Shown here: positions 33,751 to 43,811 of the stretch, in pieces
Position numbering within the stretch: the stretch's first letter is position 1
Layout of the letters: each line of letters starts with the position of its first letter
Source: Clarkia xantiana subsp. parviflora
Taxonomy: Eukaryota; Streptophyta; Magnoliopsida; Myrtales; Onagraceae
DNA: 64,000 nt
Direction of reading: 5' to 3'
Assembly: GCA_036873135.1 (NCBI GenBank)
Contig: JAPTYO010000018.1
Location: 5,518,001-5,582,000, forward strand
Translations under genes and position numbers: made by a program
The notes under the pieces: generated by a model
What the model was told of the DNA's origin: nothing
Seen by the model: the letters and a program-made list of their open reading frames with translations, nothing else
The model's database searches: none

Positions 33751-33766
33751 CACGGACGGCGCCAAA
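33751..33766 (-). other. primer-binding site of element A
   Basis: In element sense it reads TTTGGCGCCGTCCGTG, close to the plant gypsy form TGGCGCCGTCTGTGG, just inside the 5' LTR. Confidence 0.85.
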
Positions 33767-33767
33767 A

Positions 33768-34426
33768 TGTTGGGACCCGGACTGGACGGAATGTCGGATC
33801 CTGGTATTGACTCGGGAAGATGCCTCGGGTTACTCACCTTTCGGGGCTTGGCACGTGTCGGGGCTCGTGTGTCTCCGGAAACCTACAAGAGGGGCAGTAT
33901 CGCACACCACGCGGGGTGGAGTGCGATGAACCCTCTACGAAGCTTAAATCAGGTATTTTAGAGAGAGAAAGTAAGAGATAAGTCAAAGCTTCCGCTATCA
34001 ACTTAGTCAGAAAATGTGAGAGTGGAGTCCCTTAAATAGGATTTTTCCAACTCGAACCCGGTTTTGAACGGTCCAATGCCGGTTTAATGTAAAGTACGAA
34101 CCGTGCGTAGACGGGAGTAAAGCTGACATCGGGAGGGTCTGCACGTGTAATGTTTGCGTAGGGGTTTATACGTCACCAAGAGGAGTAATCCGGACCGTCC
34201 AGGAGTATCGCGAGGAACCCGGAAGGTCCGGGGTGTCGGGAAAATCCGGAGGGTCCGATTGTCCCACAATCCGGATGGTCCGATTGTCCCACAATCCGGA
34301 CCGGCTCCGGATTTTAGCACAATACGCGTTGTTCGCGGGTAATAGTTCGAAACCGTTTGGTGGGTTTGACGTGTAAACGGAGTCCGAATAATATAAAACG
34401 AACCCGAATCGGACGTATACCTATCA
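33768..34426 (-). repeat. 5' LTR of element A
   Basis: Plus view TGTTGGGACC...CCTATCA (659 bp), mate of 9450-10106. It has two palindromic units (GTCCGATTGTCCCACAATCC) at about 34246-34300, where the mate has one. Followed by the target copy GTTGA. Confidence 0.9.
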
Positions 34427-34431
34427 GTTGA

Positions 34432-36129
34432 TAACATGCCAAGCCCTACATAGAAAGGAGTTTGGTTAGGTCGGAGAATGATTTAGCTTTCATTTCGATT
34501 CACTTATGTTGAACTATTTTTTTAAAGATCAATCTAGGTGGGGATTACGAATTCTTTAAGGATTTTACTATAATTTATTTGACTTCACTGGGCTCAATGG
34601 TGACTTTCGTAAAGAACAATAAATAAACTTTACTAAACGTAATCCATCACCTAGATATTCAATTCATGTAGTTATTTGTATTAATATTTTAACTTGCGAA
34701 CTTGAAGATGAGTACAAAATTGACAATGTGATTAGAATGGCTGCAACAAGAAATGTTATTGCTATGCTGAATAAGGGGATAAAATTGAACATATAGAGTT
34801 TACAAGATATAGAACGTACTAGCCCGTATGGTCGTGGATTAACTGAAATGTGGACCCCACCTAACGAACTAAGGTCTGAGGGAAATCGTAACGTTGATAT
34901 TGTAGTCTTTCATGATCAAATGGAGGCCAAGGATAGAGAAGTTTGAGCCACTCTACTGGCAATGATGGAGGATTACATCTTGTATGAATTTTAACGAGAT
35001 GCGGCTGCAATCCAACTATGTGAAGCATTGAGAAATAGATTTTGAGTACACGCAAGTGCAGATCCTCGCCCTGAACATCCCACTTAAATCATACAATATG
35101 AACCCTCAATACGACATAAGGTAACAACAGAGATATATGTCGAAATTATTGACCGAGCTGCTAGATCAAGTCAAATTTTGACCAAAGAATAGAAAATTAG
35201 TGCAATACTGCGATCTCTTTCTGACTTATGGGAACCTGATGCAGGCGAAACCGAATAGATTTCGAAGATTTTTGTCGTGAATAGTGTTTTTCGGGCGGAC
35301 GTTCGGATTTTGGCGCGTGAATAGTTTTTTTCGATCAGAAACGGTGTTCTGGTTCAAAGTCACCGCTACGCCGTGCAATACGCTGCTTTTTGGCCAAATT
35401 CCATCATCTAGGGCTTCAAAATCGCGTTTTAATATTATTTCGGGTCTTTTTTTTGCAGTTTTTAGTTTATTCGGGACTTGTTCGTTATTTTCGGTTATTT
35501 CGCAGTTTAGGGTTTTCTATTTAAGACATTGTTGGACGAATTTGCATTTAGTTATTGATAAATCAGAAAATCTAGGTTTTTTCCTCAAATATGCGTCAAT
35601 TTTCGGGTATTCTTAGAATCAACGAATTTGCGTTTCCTATCACGCTGCATCAGAACCCATAAGGATGCATCTGGCCATTCTGACAATCTCAAAACAGTAG
35701 ATGTTGTGCGTCGGCATATTGAGTTTGAGGATGATCGATCAAAGGCTTATAAGACTGTGGTTAAAATCCGGTCTCATGCATTGACAACATTGTCCTCACA
35801 ATAGAGAGGGAAGGAGGGAAAAGAGGAAATAGGAAAAACTTAAAGGTTAAGGATTCTCAGGAATTGAATGTTTGAAATAAAAATAGGATGATCCCAAATC
35901 AGGGTAAAAGCAAGAAGCGAAAATTCTGAAAAACTTGAAACCCGATGGTGTTTTAGGTGAGACTTGAAAGGCCATCTAGATGCTTCTTTCACTAATATTT
36001 CTTAGACACGTAATTGATAAGGGAAAGCATTTATTGCATTTTTAACATATGTTAGACTGAACCAATTTCAGAATTTCGCAATTGCAAAATCGAGATCGTC
36101 AACAGGAACGTAACTAAGTGAGCAGACTC
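34432..36129 (+). other. unassigned, decayed region between element A and the LINE
   Basis: The plus strand shows protein-like scraps broken by stops (for example 'MWTPPNELRSEGNRNVDIVV' at 34850-34910 and 'RSLSDLWEPDAGE' at 35213-35250), and 'VVRRHIEFEDDRSKAYKTVV' near 35710-35770. I do not recognise a family. The left part should continue the host DNA broken by A at 9449. The right part may include a decayed LINE ORF1, which I could not show. Confidence 0.3.
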
Positions 36130-36159
36130 ATATTTGGAATATCAAAACCTTAGCTATTG

Positions 36160-36320
36160 TTCCTCACGTGCATGGAAGAGGGTATGTGGGGCGTGGAAGG
36201 GGAAGGGGACGACCAAGGGGAAGTCGGGGCCGAGGAAGGACATCGGCATCAGCGAGATTACAATTGACTAACATTACGGTTTCTGGTAGCTGTCCCGAAA
36301 CAGCTACACGGGGGCCATGA
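36160..36320 (+). pseudogene. 3' end of LINE ORF1, Arg-Gly rich
   Basis: The frame reads 'HGRGYVGRGRGRGRPRGSRG' then 'RTSASARLQLTNITVSGSC' and stops at TGA (36318-36320), overlapping the ORF2 ATG as ATGA. An in-frame stop near 36113 cuts it from any upstream part. RG-rich tails occur on plant L1 ORF1 nucleic-acid-binding proteins. The stop-start overlap suggests that ORF2 was translated by termination and reinitiation. Confidence 0.5.
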
Positions 36321-39300
36321 GTCTACTCTTTTGGAATTGTCAGGGAATTGGGTCCGACCTGACGATTCCACATATCAAGGACCTACAAGGAAGGTATAAC
36401 CCGACCATTATCTTCCTTATGGAGACAAAAAATCAGTCGGGAGTATGTGAGAGGGCGAGACAAGAAGTTGGAATGCAGAACGCGGTCTATGTAGATCCGG
36501 AGGGTCGATCCGGCGGTTTAGCCCTTTGGTGGAATAACGATGTTAGCATTAGTGTTTTGTTTAAATCAAAGAACGTTATTGATTGTACCGTCCGTTGTGA
36601 ATCAACAGGTGCGTTGTGGTATTTGACGTGTGTGTACGGTAATCCTTTCTTGGATAGGCGCATGGAAAATTGGCAAACGATTTTACGTATATCTAGGCGG
36701 AGGACAGGGCCATGGCTGTGTGTGGGCGACTTCAATGAAATCCGAGCACATCATGAAAAAAGGGGAGGGTCAAGGAAGGATCAAAACCGAATTGACACTT
36801 TCAACGCGATGATAGATGGTGCGAGATTAATGGATCTGAGCTTTAAAGGTCAACCATTTACCTGGTCCAATAATAGAAGAAACGGGGTTCTTGTTAGACA
36901 ACGACTCGACAGAGGGCTGGTTAACTCGGCATGGTTAGCTCTAAATCCCAAGGCACAAGCAGTCCATGAACCAGCTATTGGATCTGATCACTGCCCAATT
37001 GCTGTGATTTATAACTATGACGATAAACGAGGCCCGCGCCGATTCCGATTTGAGGAGATGTGGATGGAACATGAGGAATGTGACCCATTGATAAGCACGA
37101 CGTGGGGAGCCCGACTACCACCGCGCAGAGGACCCCGAGGGGCCATTGTAGAACGGAAACTCGCAAATTGTCGACGTAATCTCATCACTTGGAGTAAGGC
37201 CCGATTTGGTAACAACAAAAAGGAAATGACAGCGGTGTATGCCCGAATTAAACTACTGAAGGAGCAGGCTGGTGATGGGGGATATATATCGGAGGAGGCA
37301 GACCTTCTCAAAAGGCTTGGTGATTTGTGGAAACGAGAGGAAATCTACTGGAAGCAACGCTCAAGGGTTAAATGGCTAAATCACGGGGATCGGAACTCGA
37401 AATTCTTCCATATGACAACGATAGACCGAAGAAGGAGGAACAAGATAATGCACCTCGTTGATGAGACTGGCCAGCCGGTCACGAGCGAAGAAGGCATCGG
37501 CAACATTATGAGTACGTTTTTCCAACGACTTTTCACCACCGAAGGAAATCGAAATTGGGGAGACCTCCTTGATGTCGTCCCCAGTATGGTCAATGACCAG
37601 GTGAATGTGCACTTAATGAGCCCAATTGAGAAGGAGGAGGTCAAACGCGCTACTTTTGGGCTGGGAGGATCCAAGGCACCGGGTCCGGACGGTTTTCCGG
37701 GTCTCTTTTTCCAAAGATATTGGAGTGTGGTGGGGGAGGACCTGTATCGGCTAGCTAAAGACTTCTTTGAATCGGGATATCTATCAGACATGCTAGGAAG
37801 AACGGACATAGTCCTTATTCCGAAAATCCCAAACCCGACGAGTCCCAATGAATTTCGACCGATCAGCCTATGCAATTTCGCGTACAAAATTGTGTCCAAA
37901 ATCATGGTGAACCGGATGAAGCCCTACTTGACTGAACTAATTTCCCCGTATCAGAGCGCTTTTGTATCGGGCAGACTTATCCAAGATAATATCCTCATTG
38001 CACACGAAGCTTTTCATTATCTGAGAAACCGAGGAAACACGAAACGTGAGGATTGCGCGATCAAGGTCGATATGAAGAAAGCGTATGACAGAATTGAGTG
38101 GGACTTCCTTGCGGCAGCCATGACAAGACTTGGCTTTTGCGAGCGATGGGTCAACCTTATTCATGCGTGCGTATCATCGGTTACATACCAAATTGTGATA
38201 AATGGTAAAAGGACAACCCCTTTCCGACCTACACGTGGAATACGTCAAGGAGATCCGCTATCCCCCTATTTATTTATCATTGTGGCAGATGTATTGTCTC
38301 GGCTAGTATCGGCTGAGGCCGAGACAGGGGCTTTAGCCGGGATTCAAATAAAAAGGAGCTGTCCGATGTTGCACCACTTGTTCTTCGCCGACGACTCCAT
38401 CTTCTTCATAAGGGCGACAGAAAGCAATGCTATGCGACTTAAGAACATTATGAATCGGTATTGCGAGGCGTCCGGGCAAGCAATGAATGTGGCAAAATCC
38501 AATGTATACTTTGGATCGAATGTGGGAGAAGACACAAAAAGGGCGGTAGAGAATGTTCTGGGAGTCCGTGCGACAAGAAATCCGGGCAAATATCTAGGCC
38601 TGCCAACGATCTGGGGAAGGTCGAAAAAAGAAGCTCTCGGTTATCTCAAGGAACGTATCTCGGCTAAGCTACAAGGGTGGAAATCACTTCTACTTAATAA
38701 TGCCGGGCGCGAGGTACTCATTAAATCGGTCGTTATGGCCATGCCTACATATACGATGAGTGTTTTTCTTCTACCAAAAACGTGGTGCGCGGAAATCAAT
38801 TCTTTAATAGCTCGCTTTTGGTGGGGGCAAAGGGGTGGAGAAAGACGAATGCATTGGCGATCTTGGGACACACTCACAAAGCCGAAGGCTCTTGGGGGAC
38901 TCGGATTTAAGGAGCTCCAAACATTCAATGTCGCACTGCTTACAAAAACGGCGTGGCGATTACTAAATCAGCCGGAGACATATTGGGCTAGGATGCTAAA
39001 AGGGATCTATTATCCGCACAATACACTCCAAGATGCAAGAAAAGGGGCTCGTGCTTCGTGGGCATGGACGAGTTTACTAGCCGGGAGGGATGTGCTCATG
39101 GAACATGGTATGTGGAAGATAGGCAACGGACAGAGCGTGAATATATTTAATAACGCCTGGATCCCAAATATTCCCGGATTTCGATTGGGTGCTGCGGAAC
39201 AACCGATGGGTGAAGGAGATAATGCAAGAGTGTCTAGCTTAATCGATCCGGAGCGTCGGACATGGAACTTAACGATGATGCGGGAAGTGTTGACAGAGAA

Positions 39301-40006
39301 CGAAGTGCATGCGATACATGCCATTCCTTTACCCGACGAACCGACCCCGGATGAATTTATCTGGCCATATAATAGATCTGGAGTTATTACAGTCAGTTCG
39401 GCATACGAGCAAGTAAGGGAGCCAGGACCACAGACAGAGATGATCGGCGCAGACGACGTATCGAGCGGGGCGACTCTCAAGTGGAAGAACATTTGGGCTA
39501 TGAAAGCAATCCCAAAAGTTCGTGAATTTATCTGGCGCCTTTTATCTAACTCCCTGGCGGTCCGACACAACCTTCATCGACGAGGAATGAATGTAGAACC
39601 GAAGTGCCCCTTTTGTGATGAAGTCGAAACTGTTGAGCACATGATTTTTAATTGTGGATGGACAACGCCGGTCTGGTTTGCAACGACATCGGCAAGGCCA
39701 AGTGAAACCCCGGAAAGCACCATATCAGGCTTTCTAAGATGGCTGAAGAACGTACCTAACACCTCGAAGAAGGAACAACAAATGAGGTGGTCATTGATAG
39801 GGGTAACGTGTTGGTCCATTTGGAAGGAACGGTGTAGGGCCATGCATGGCAATGGGGACCCGAATCCTGTGTCAACATCAGAGAAGGCCTTGGGTGATTT
39901 TAACGAGTTCTGGGCAATCCATCCAACCGGGTCAAACACGAACCGAATAGAGGGTAGCCAAAGCCGTTCGGGATGCACCAATTGGATGCCCCCCCTGCTG
40001 GAGTGA
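36317..40006 (+). CDS. LINE ORF2: endonuclease-reverse transcriptase, 1229 aa
   Basis: A single open frame. The N-terminal AP-endonuclease-like domain (about residues 1-230) starts with LLFWNCQGIG, has METKN near 36, GDFNE at 137-141 and SDHCP at 223-227. The reverse transcriptase (about 470-760) has KAPGPDGF, 'FRPISLCNFAYKIVSKIMVN', QGDPLSP from 644 and the catalytic FADD at 690-693. After a thumb/connector region, a zf-RVT zinc finger has CPFC at 1097-1100 and HMIFNC. The protein nicks target DNA and primes reverse transcription of its own RNA. Endonuclease and polymerase residues look intact. The normal C-terminal RNase H is lost: a run of seven C at about 39990-39996 shifts the frame into a TGA. 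The ATG at 36317 overlaps the ORF1 stop, which supports this start. Confidence 0.93.
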   Translation: MSLLFWNCQGIGSDLTIPHIKDLQGRYNPTIIFLMETKNQSGVCERARQEVGMQNAVYVDPEGRSGGLALWWNNDVSISVLFKSKNVIDCTVRCESTGALWYLTCVYGNPFLDRRMENWQTILRISRRRTGPWLCVGDFNEIRAHHEKRGGSRKDQNRIDTFNAMIDGARLMDLSFKGQPFTWSNNRRNGVLVRQRLDRGLVNSAWLALNPKAQAVHEPAIGSDHCPIAVIYNYDDKRGPRRFRFEEMWMEHEECDPLISTTWGARLPPRRGPRGAIVERKLANCRRNLITWSKARFGNNKKEMTAVYARIKLLKEQAGDGGYISEEADLLKRLGDLWKREEIYWKQRSRVKWLNHGDRNSKFFHMTTIDRRRRNKIMHLVDETGQPVTSEEGIGNIMSTFFQRLFTTEGNRNWGDLLDVVPSMVNDQVNVHLMSPIEKEEVKRATFGLGGSKAPGPDGFPGLFFQRYWSVVGEDLYRLAKDFFESGYLSDMLGRTDIVLIPKIPNPTSPNEFRPISLCNFAYKIVSKIMVNRMKPYLTELISPYQSAFVSGRLIQDNILIAHEAFHYLRNRGNTKREDCAIKVDMKKAYDRIEWDFLAAAMTRLGFCERWVNLIHACVSSVTYQIVINGKRTTPFRPTRGIRQGDPLSPYLFIIVADVLSRLVSAEAETGALAGIQIKRSCPMLHHLFFADDSIFFIRATESNAMRLKNIMNRYCEASGQAMNVAKSNVYFGSNVGEDTKRAVENVLGVRATRNPGKYLGLPTIWGRSKKEALGYLKERISAKLQGWKSLLLNNAGREVLIKSVVMAMPTYTMSVFLLPKTWCAEINSLIARFWWGQRGGERRMHWRSWDTLTKPKALGGLGFKELQTFNVALLTKTAWRLLNQPETYWARMLKGIYYPHNTLQDARKGARASWAWTSLLAGRDVLMEHGMWKIGNGQSVNIFNNAWIPNIPGFRLGAAEQPMGEGDNARVSSLIDPERRTWNLTMMREVLTENEVHAIHAIPLPDEPTPDEFIWPYNRSGVITVSSAYEQVREPGPQTEMIGADDVSSGATLKWKNIWAMKAIPKVREFIWRLLSNSLAVRHNLHRRGMNVEPKCPFCDEVETVEHMIFNCGWTTPVWFATTSARPSETPESTISGFLRWLKNVPNTSKKEQQMRWSLIGVTCWSIWKERCRAMHGNGDPNPVSTSEKALGDFNEFWAIHPTGSNTNRIEGSQSRSGCTNWMPPLLE

Positions 40007-40224
40007 TCAAGATAAATTGTGACGCATCTTATGAGAAACCAAGACCAATTGGCGAATCACCACGCAAGCAAAAAACCTTCGACAACGAGCTACTCGTATT
40101 CGTGGAGTCATCTGGTCAAGGATCCCTAGAGAAGCAAACGAATGTGCGAACTGGGTTGCTATACAATCCAGAAAAAGGTCGTGTAGTGTTAATTGGGTCT
40201 GTGCACCCCGCCCTCTCTAGTTGA
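39985..40224 (+). pseudogene. LINE RNase H domain remnant, out of frame with ORF2
   Basis: In the frame next to ORF2 the DNA reads 'APPAGVIKINCDASYEKPRP', the first strand of a plant LINE-type RNase H with its first catalytic Asp. The remainder no longer matches the family. The break is a one-base slip in the C run plus further loss downstream. Confidence 0.75.
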
Positions 40225-40312
40225 TTTACTTACAAAGGATCGGGAATTTACCCCCCTTGAATTTTTTGCATTATGAATGAATGAATGATTTTCTTGGCCA
40301 AAAAAAAAAAAA

Positions 40313-40849
40313 TAAGACGACGATGAAAATCAAGTTCATATTGATATAAATCTACAATTTATTTATGAAATATCCGCGATGGATATTTGACTAATAAATA
40401 AATGAACTGGCTATGATAACAGTGCATGGACAAGTACATGTTCTTTTCTCTTAATTCACATGGTTGCTAGATTTTCTTGCTTAATCTTAAATATTGTGTT
40501 TATAGATGTGTGTAACTTAACCATTTTTAGGAACAAAATAGAAATAGGTTCGGAACCTATATGGGTTCGGCGCTAAAATTTACTAATCGAATATAATTAG
40601 AATTACGGAAACGAAAGTTAGATGTGTAACATTACATCATGGACCTTATGCTATCACTTGGTTAAATCAATAATTCAACTAAGTAATAGAAGCTTTACGA
40701 ATCATTTAGTTCTTCGAAGAATAATCAATTAGACCAGACGATTTATAACCATCCGAACTGATGTAAAAGATGGAAACACTTTCACTAATGTTCAGTGGTA
40801 AATGTAATGAAATAGGTTGTATAGTAACTCAAACTTACACTAACACCGG
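40313..40849. other. spacer, no gene recognised
   Basis: AT-rich, no frame with a known motif, no clear repeat. It separates the LINE tail from element G. Confidence 0.4.
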
Positions 40850-41505
40850 TGTTGGGATCAAAGTTCCGTGGCCCTAGCTTTCGGGAATGGACTTCAGGAT
40901 GTCGCATCGCCTTGCTCTCTTAGGTGTGTATCTCGACCTCGACGGGTACTTAGATTTCTTTATGGAGCTTTCAGTGGCGTTAACCTGAAAGGGGGGGTGG
41001 GAATTTACCCATGATTCCACTCTAAAGCTTGAGTCAGTAATGGAATATGATAGTATCATACTTTATAAAGTATATGAGAATGTAATAATAATGGAAATAC
41101 TCAAAGGTATTTATAAGGAAGATTTACCGACTTTATATGAAGGATACCCTTTGGAGAGGGTTTCTGTCCAGAGTCGGTACAAGCAGGTGACAAGCAGGTT
41201 GCCACCTCACATTTCCTTAATGAGGAAGGTTTATTCGTGGCGGTGGAAGCATGTGACAAGCAGATTGCCACGTCATCATTCCTTAAGAGGAAGGTTTCTT
41301 CAGAGGGGCTGTGGAAGTAGGTCGCCATCTCACCATTCCTTAAGAGGAAGGTTTCCTCAGAGGGGCGGTGGAAGGCAAGTTCTTCTTCGAAAGAAGTCCT
41401 GAAAAATTTGAATTTTTCAATCTACCACCAGGGGCATGTAAATGGTTAGGGAGAGGGGCATGATAGAAAGCCCGTAGGGGCAGTCATGGCAAAAGGTGAA
41501 CAGTA
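40850..41505 (-). repeat. 3' LTR of element G
   Basis: Plus view begins TGTTGGGATC; the right end at GAACA (41505) is a best guess next to a run of T/A that would be the polypurine tract on the minus strand. A minus-strand TATA box lies in 'ggtatttataagg' at 41105-41117. Three ~70-bp units with 'ccttaagaggaaggtttc' occupy 41185-41390. Confidence 0.6.
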
Positions 41506-41524
41506 AAAAACTTTTTTTATTAAG

Positions 41525-42190
41525 GTCAAAACCGCCCTTTAATTGGTTACCGAAAAATAAAGAGAGTGTTCCTGCGAATATTATGAGAGCATAGAGTAAA
41601 TAAAATGGTCACAATCGTCCCTAAATCGACTACAGAGAAAGGGCCACAACCACCTTCAAAATGGCTATATATACAGAGTATTCACGTGAATCTTATGAGG
41701 CCGGAAAATTATTTGAAAGGGTCACAACAACCCTTAAAATGACTACATACAAAGATCGTTCCCCAAATCTTGAGATGAGGAAAAATCGTTAAAGGGTCAC
41801 AGCCACACTTAAAATGGCCACATATAAAGAGCGAACTCCCACAAATTCGGTGAGCGTAGGAAATATTTGAAAGGGCCACATTCACCCTCTAAACGGCTAA
41901 AAATTAGAGGCACTCATGTATCAGAGACGGAAAATAGAGGGTCACAGCCACCCTCCAAATGGCTACAAATCAAAAGAGCTTCCACAACATTGAAGACTGT
42001 GAGGAAAGGGTTGCAAGCACCCTCCAAACAGCTACAAATACTCCAACATCGAGGCGGGAAATAAAGAACGGGCCACAGTCAACCCGAAATTGACTACTGA
42101 AAACAAGAGCATCTGCAATGGATAATACGGAAAACAATTGAGAGGGTCATAGCCACCCTTTAATCGGCTACCAAATAAATAGTGCTTCCG
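41525..42190 (-). repeat. tandem array of about 70-100-bp units in element G
   Basis: About ten diverged units share 'gggtcacagccaccct' and 'aaatggctac'. In many units the two arms flanking the CCCT core are complementary (AGCCA...TGGCT, AGTCAA...TTGACT, TAGCC...GGCTA). Confidence 0.8.
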
Positions 42191-42609
42191 CTAGGTTGAA
42201 AACCCGAGAGGGCGGCCTAGGAAAAATCAGGAAATGAGGAGCATGATTGCAAAATCCAGATATTGCAATCATGGAAAAAGGATAGGAAATAAATTCACGA
42301 TGGATTGAAAACCTAAAGAGGCAGTCCATGTATAAATTAGGGAAATAGAGTGGCACGGTCGACAGTCTCTCAGTCGACCCTGACTAAAGGAGAGAATAAG
42401 AGAGAAATTCTAAAAAATAAAAGAATCCTGCTAAGTTGTCTCACCATACGCAATTTAAGAAAAAATTACGGACAAACATTCATGCGCATGTTTATTTTCT
42501 ACGACACAATGTCTTCAAAGTCAACTTCACGGATATCATGATAGTTACGGTCTGCTCTCGCGAGTCACCATTCAAGAATAAGTAAGACTATTACAGTATG
42601 TTCCTAAAA

Positions 42610-43270
42610 TTCAATTTCAGAACAATCAGGATCTAAAGTTTTCCAGCTTTCTGGGAGATATAACCCAACAAACGGAGCCTTTGATGTTCAGACTTCACGA
42701 GTCACAATCAGCAATCGAGATCTGTAGTTTTCCAGCTTTCTGAGATTCACAACCAGATGAACGGAGTCTTTGATGCTCCGTAAATCACAACCAACAATTA
42801 GGATCGGTAGTTTTCCAGCTTTCTGAAAGTCACAACCAGACGATCAGAGTATTTGGTGTTCAGTCTTCGCATGTCACAGCCAAAAATCTGGATTTTTAGC
42901 TAGCTTTCAGAGACTCACAACCAGACAAACGGAGTCTTTGGTGTTCAGCCTCCGCAAGTCACAACTGGCAATCGGAACCTATAGTTTTCCAGCTTTTTTA
43001 GAGTCACAACCGGATGAACGGAGTCTTTAGCGTTCAGCCTCTGCAAATCACAATAGACAATCGGGACCGGTAGTTTTCAAACTTTCTGAGTCACAATCCG
43101 ACTAACGGAGCCTTTGGTGTTCAGCCTCCGCAAGTCACAACCGATAATCAGGATCTGTATTTTTCCAGCCTTCTGAGAGTTATCCTCAACGATGAACGGA
43201 GCCTTTGGTGTTCAGCATCCGCAAGTCACCACCGATGATCAGGACCTGTAGTTTTCCTAACCTCCAAAAG
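42610..43270 (-). repeat. tandem array of about 83-92-bp units in element G
   Basis: About seven units share 'gttttccagctttctgag', 'tcacaaccagatgaacggag' and 'tttggtgttcagcctccgca'. Unit starts at 42638, 42727 and 42810 show the spacing. Confidence 0.85.
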
Positions 43271-43494
43271 TCACAACTAGAATAAGCACATGAGCCACCT
43301 TAAAGATTCAAAGACTCAAAAGAAGATATACTTCCCAACCAAAATTAGTTTTTACTCGTGTTTGGGAAAATCCCCTCGAATATATTCTACGGGAAGCCAC
43401 CCAAAGAGGGGCAAGTTATAAACACCTAATTTTGGTCCGCGCGTAGCACGTTCAAAATATCATATGTGATGCGCTAAAAATTTGAAGTATTTAA

Positions 43495-43733
43495 GGGTTA
43501 AAGGTACTTTTGGTACCACATGTTTTGGCGAATGTGACTTTTGGTACCACATGTTCAGTTTTGTATATTTATGGTACCGAACGTTTCTAAACATGCTGCT
43601 TTTGCTCCTTCCGTTAATGTTCCGTGAAAAAGTCCCGTTAAGTGAACATGTGCTGTCCACGTGACCATATTATTTAATTTAAACAGAAAACTTAAATTTG
43701 AAAAGACTATTCTACCCTTACCTCTTTACTTAC
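43495..43733 (+). repeat. left terminal inverted repeat of the MULE
   Basis: Contains TTTTGGTACCACATGTT twice and three GGTACC palindromes at 43512, 43543 and 43573, spaced 31 and 30 bp. It probably also carries the promoter of the GRF gene. Confidence 0.95.
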
Positions 43734-43811
43734 TTAACTTGGTTGTTTCCTTTTCTCTCATCATTTCTGTCGTTTCATCTTCAAGAAATGCGACAAAAGA
43801 ACCCGACAACG

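Larger units (their letters stand above)
9450..34426 (-). mobile_element. Ty3/gypsy (Tat-like) element A, outer element of the nest
   Basis: It is bounded by LTRs at 9450-10106 and 33768-34426 and by the perfect target duplication GTTGA (9445-9449, 34427-34431). Orientation is minus: the primer site is at 33751-33766 and gag starts at 33709. In element order it holds the 5' LTR, gag, protease, a second gag tail, tandem repeats (30125-28850), an antisense additional ORF and the 3' LTR. No reverse transcriptase, RNase H or integrase was found in its roughly 10.9 kb of own DNA, so it looks non-autonomous as well as decayed. The gag C-x-F-H...H...C motif, the protease and the antisense ORF all fit the plant Tat lineage. 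Element B, with C and D inside it, is inserted at 13663. Confidence 0.9.
36130..40312 (+). mobile_element. L1-type LINE (non-LTR retrotransposon)
   Basis: ORF2 at 36317-40006 is preceded by the tail of ORF1 and followed by a short 3' region (TGAATGAATGAATGA at about 40274) and a 13-A tail at 40300-40312. The 5' boundary is not determined; 36130 is the start of the part I can support. I found no target duplication matching the bases after the A-tail. Confidence 0.85.
40850..43416 (-). mobile_element. gypsy-like element G, 3' part only
   Basis: The LTR at 40850-41505 is in reverse orientation relative to E. Its sequence resembles the E LTR: mirrored end TGTTGGGATC, 'gcttgagtcagtaatggaa' opposite to 'cttaagcttcggagtgg', and the 'gcaggttgccacct' blocks. 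No primer site flanks 40850, so this is the 3' LTR and the interior lies to the right. The interior consists of two tandem arrays without coding sequence. The element is cut at about 43417, where LTR H begins. Confidence 0.65.

Noticed and set aside
37015..39981. Several minus-strand ORFs of 75-186 codons
   Set aside because: All are shadows of the long LINE ORF2 on the plus strand.
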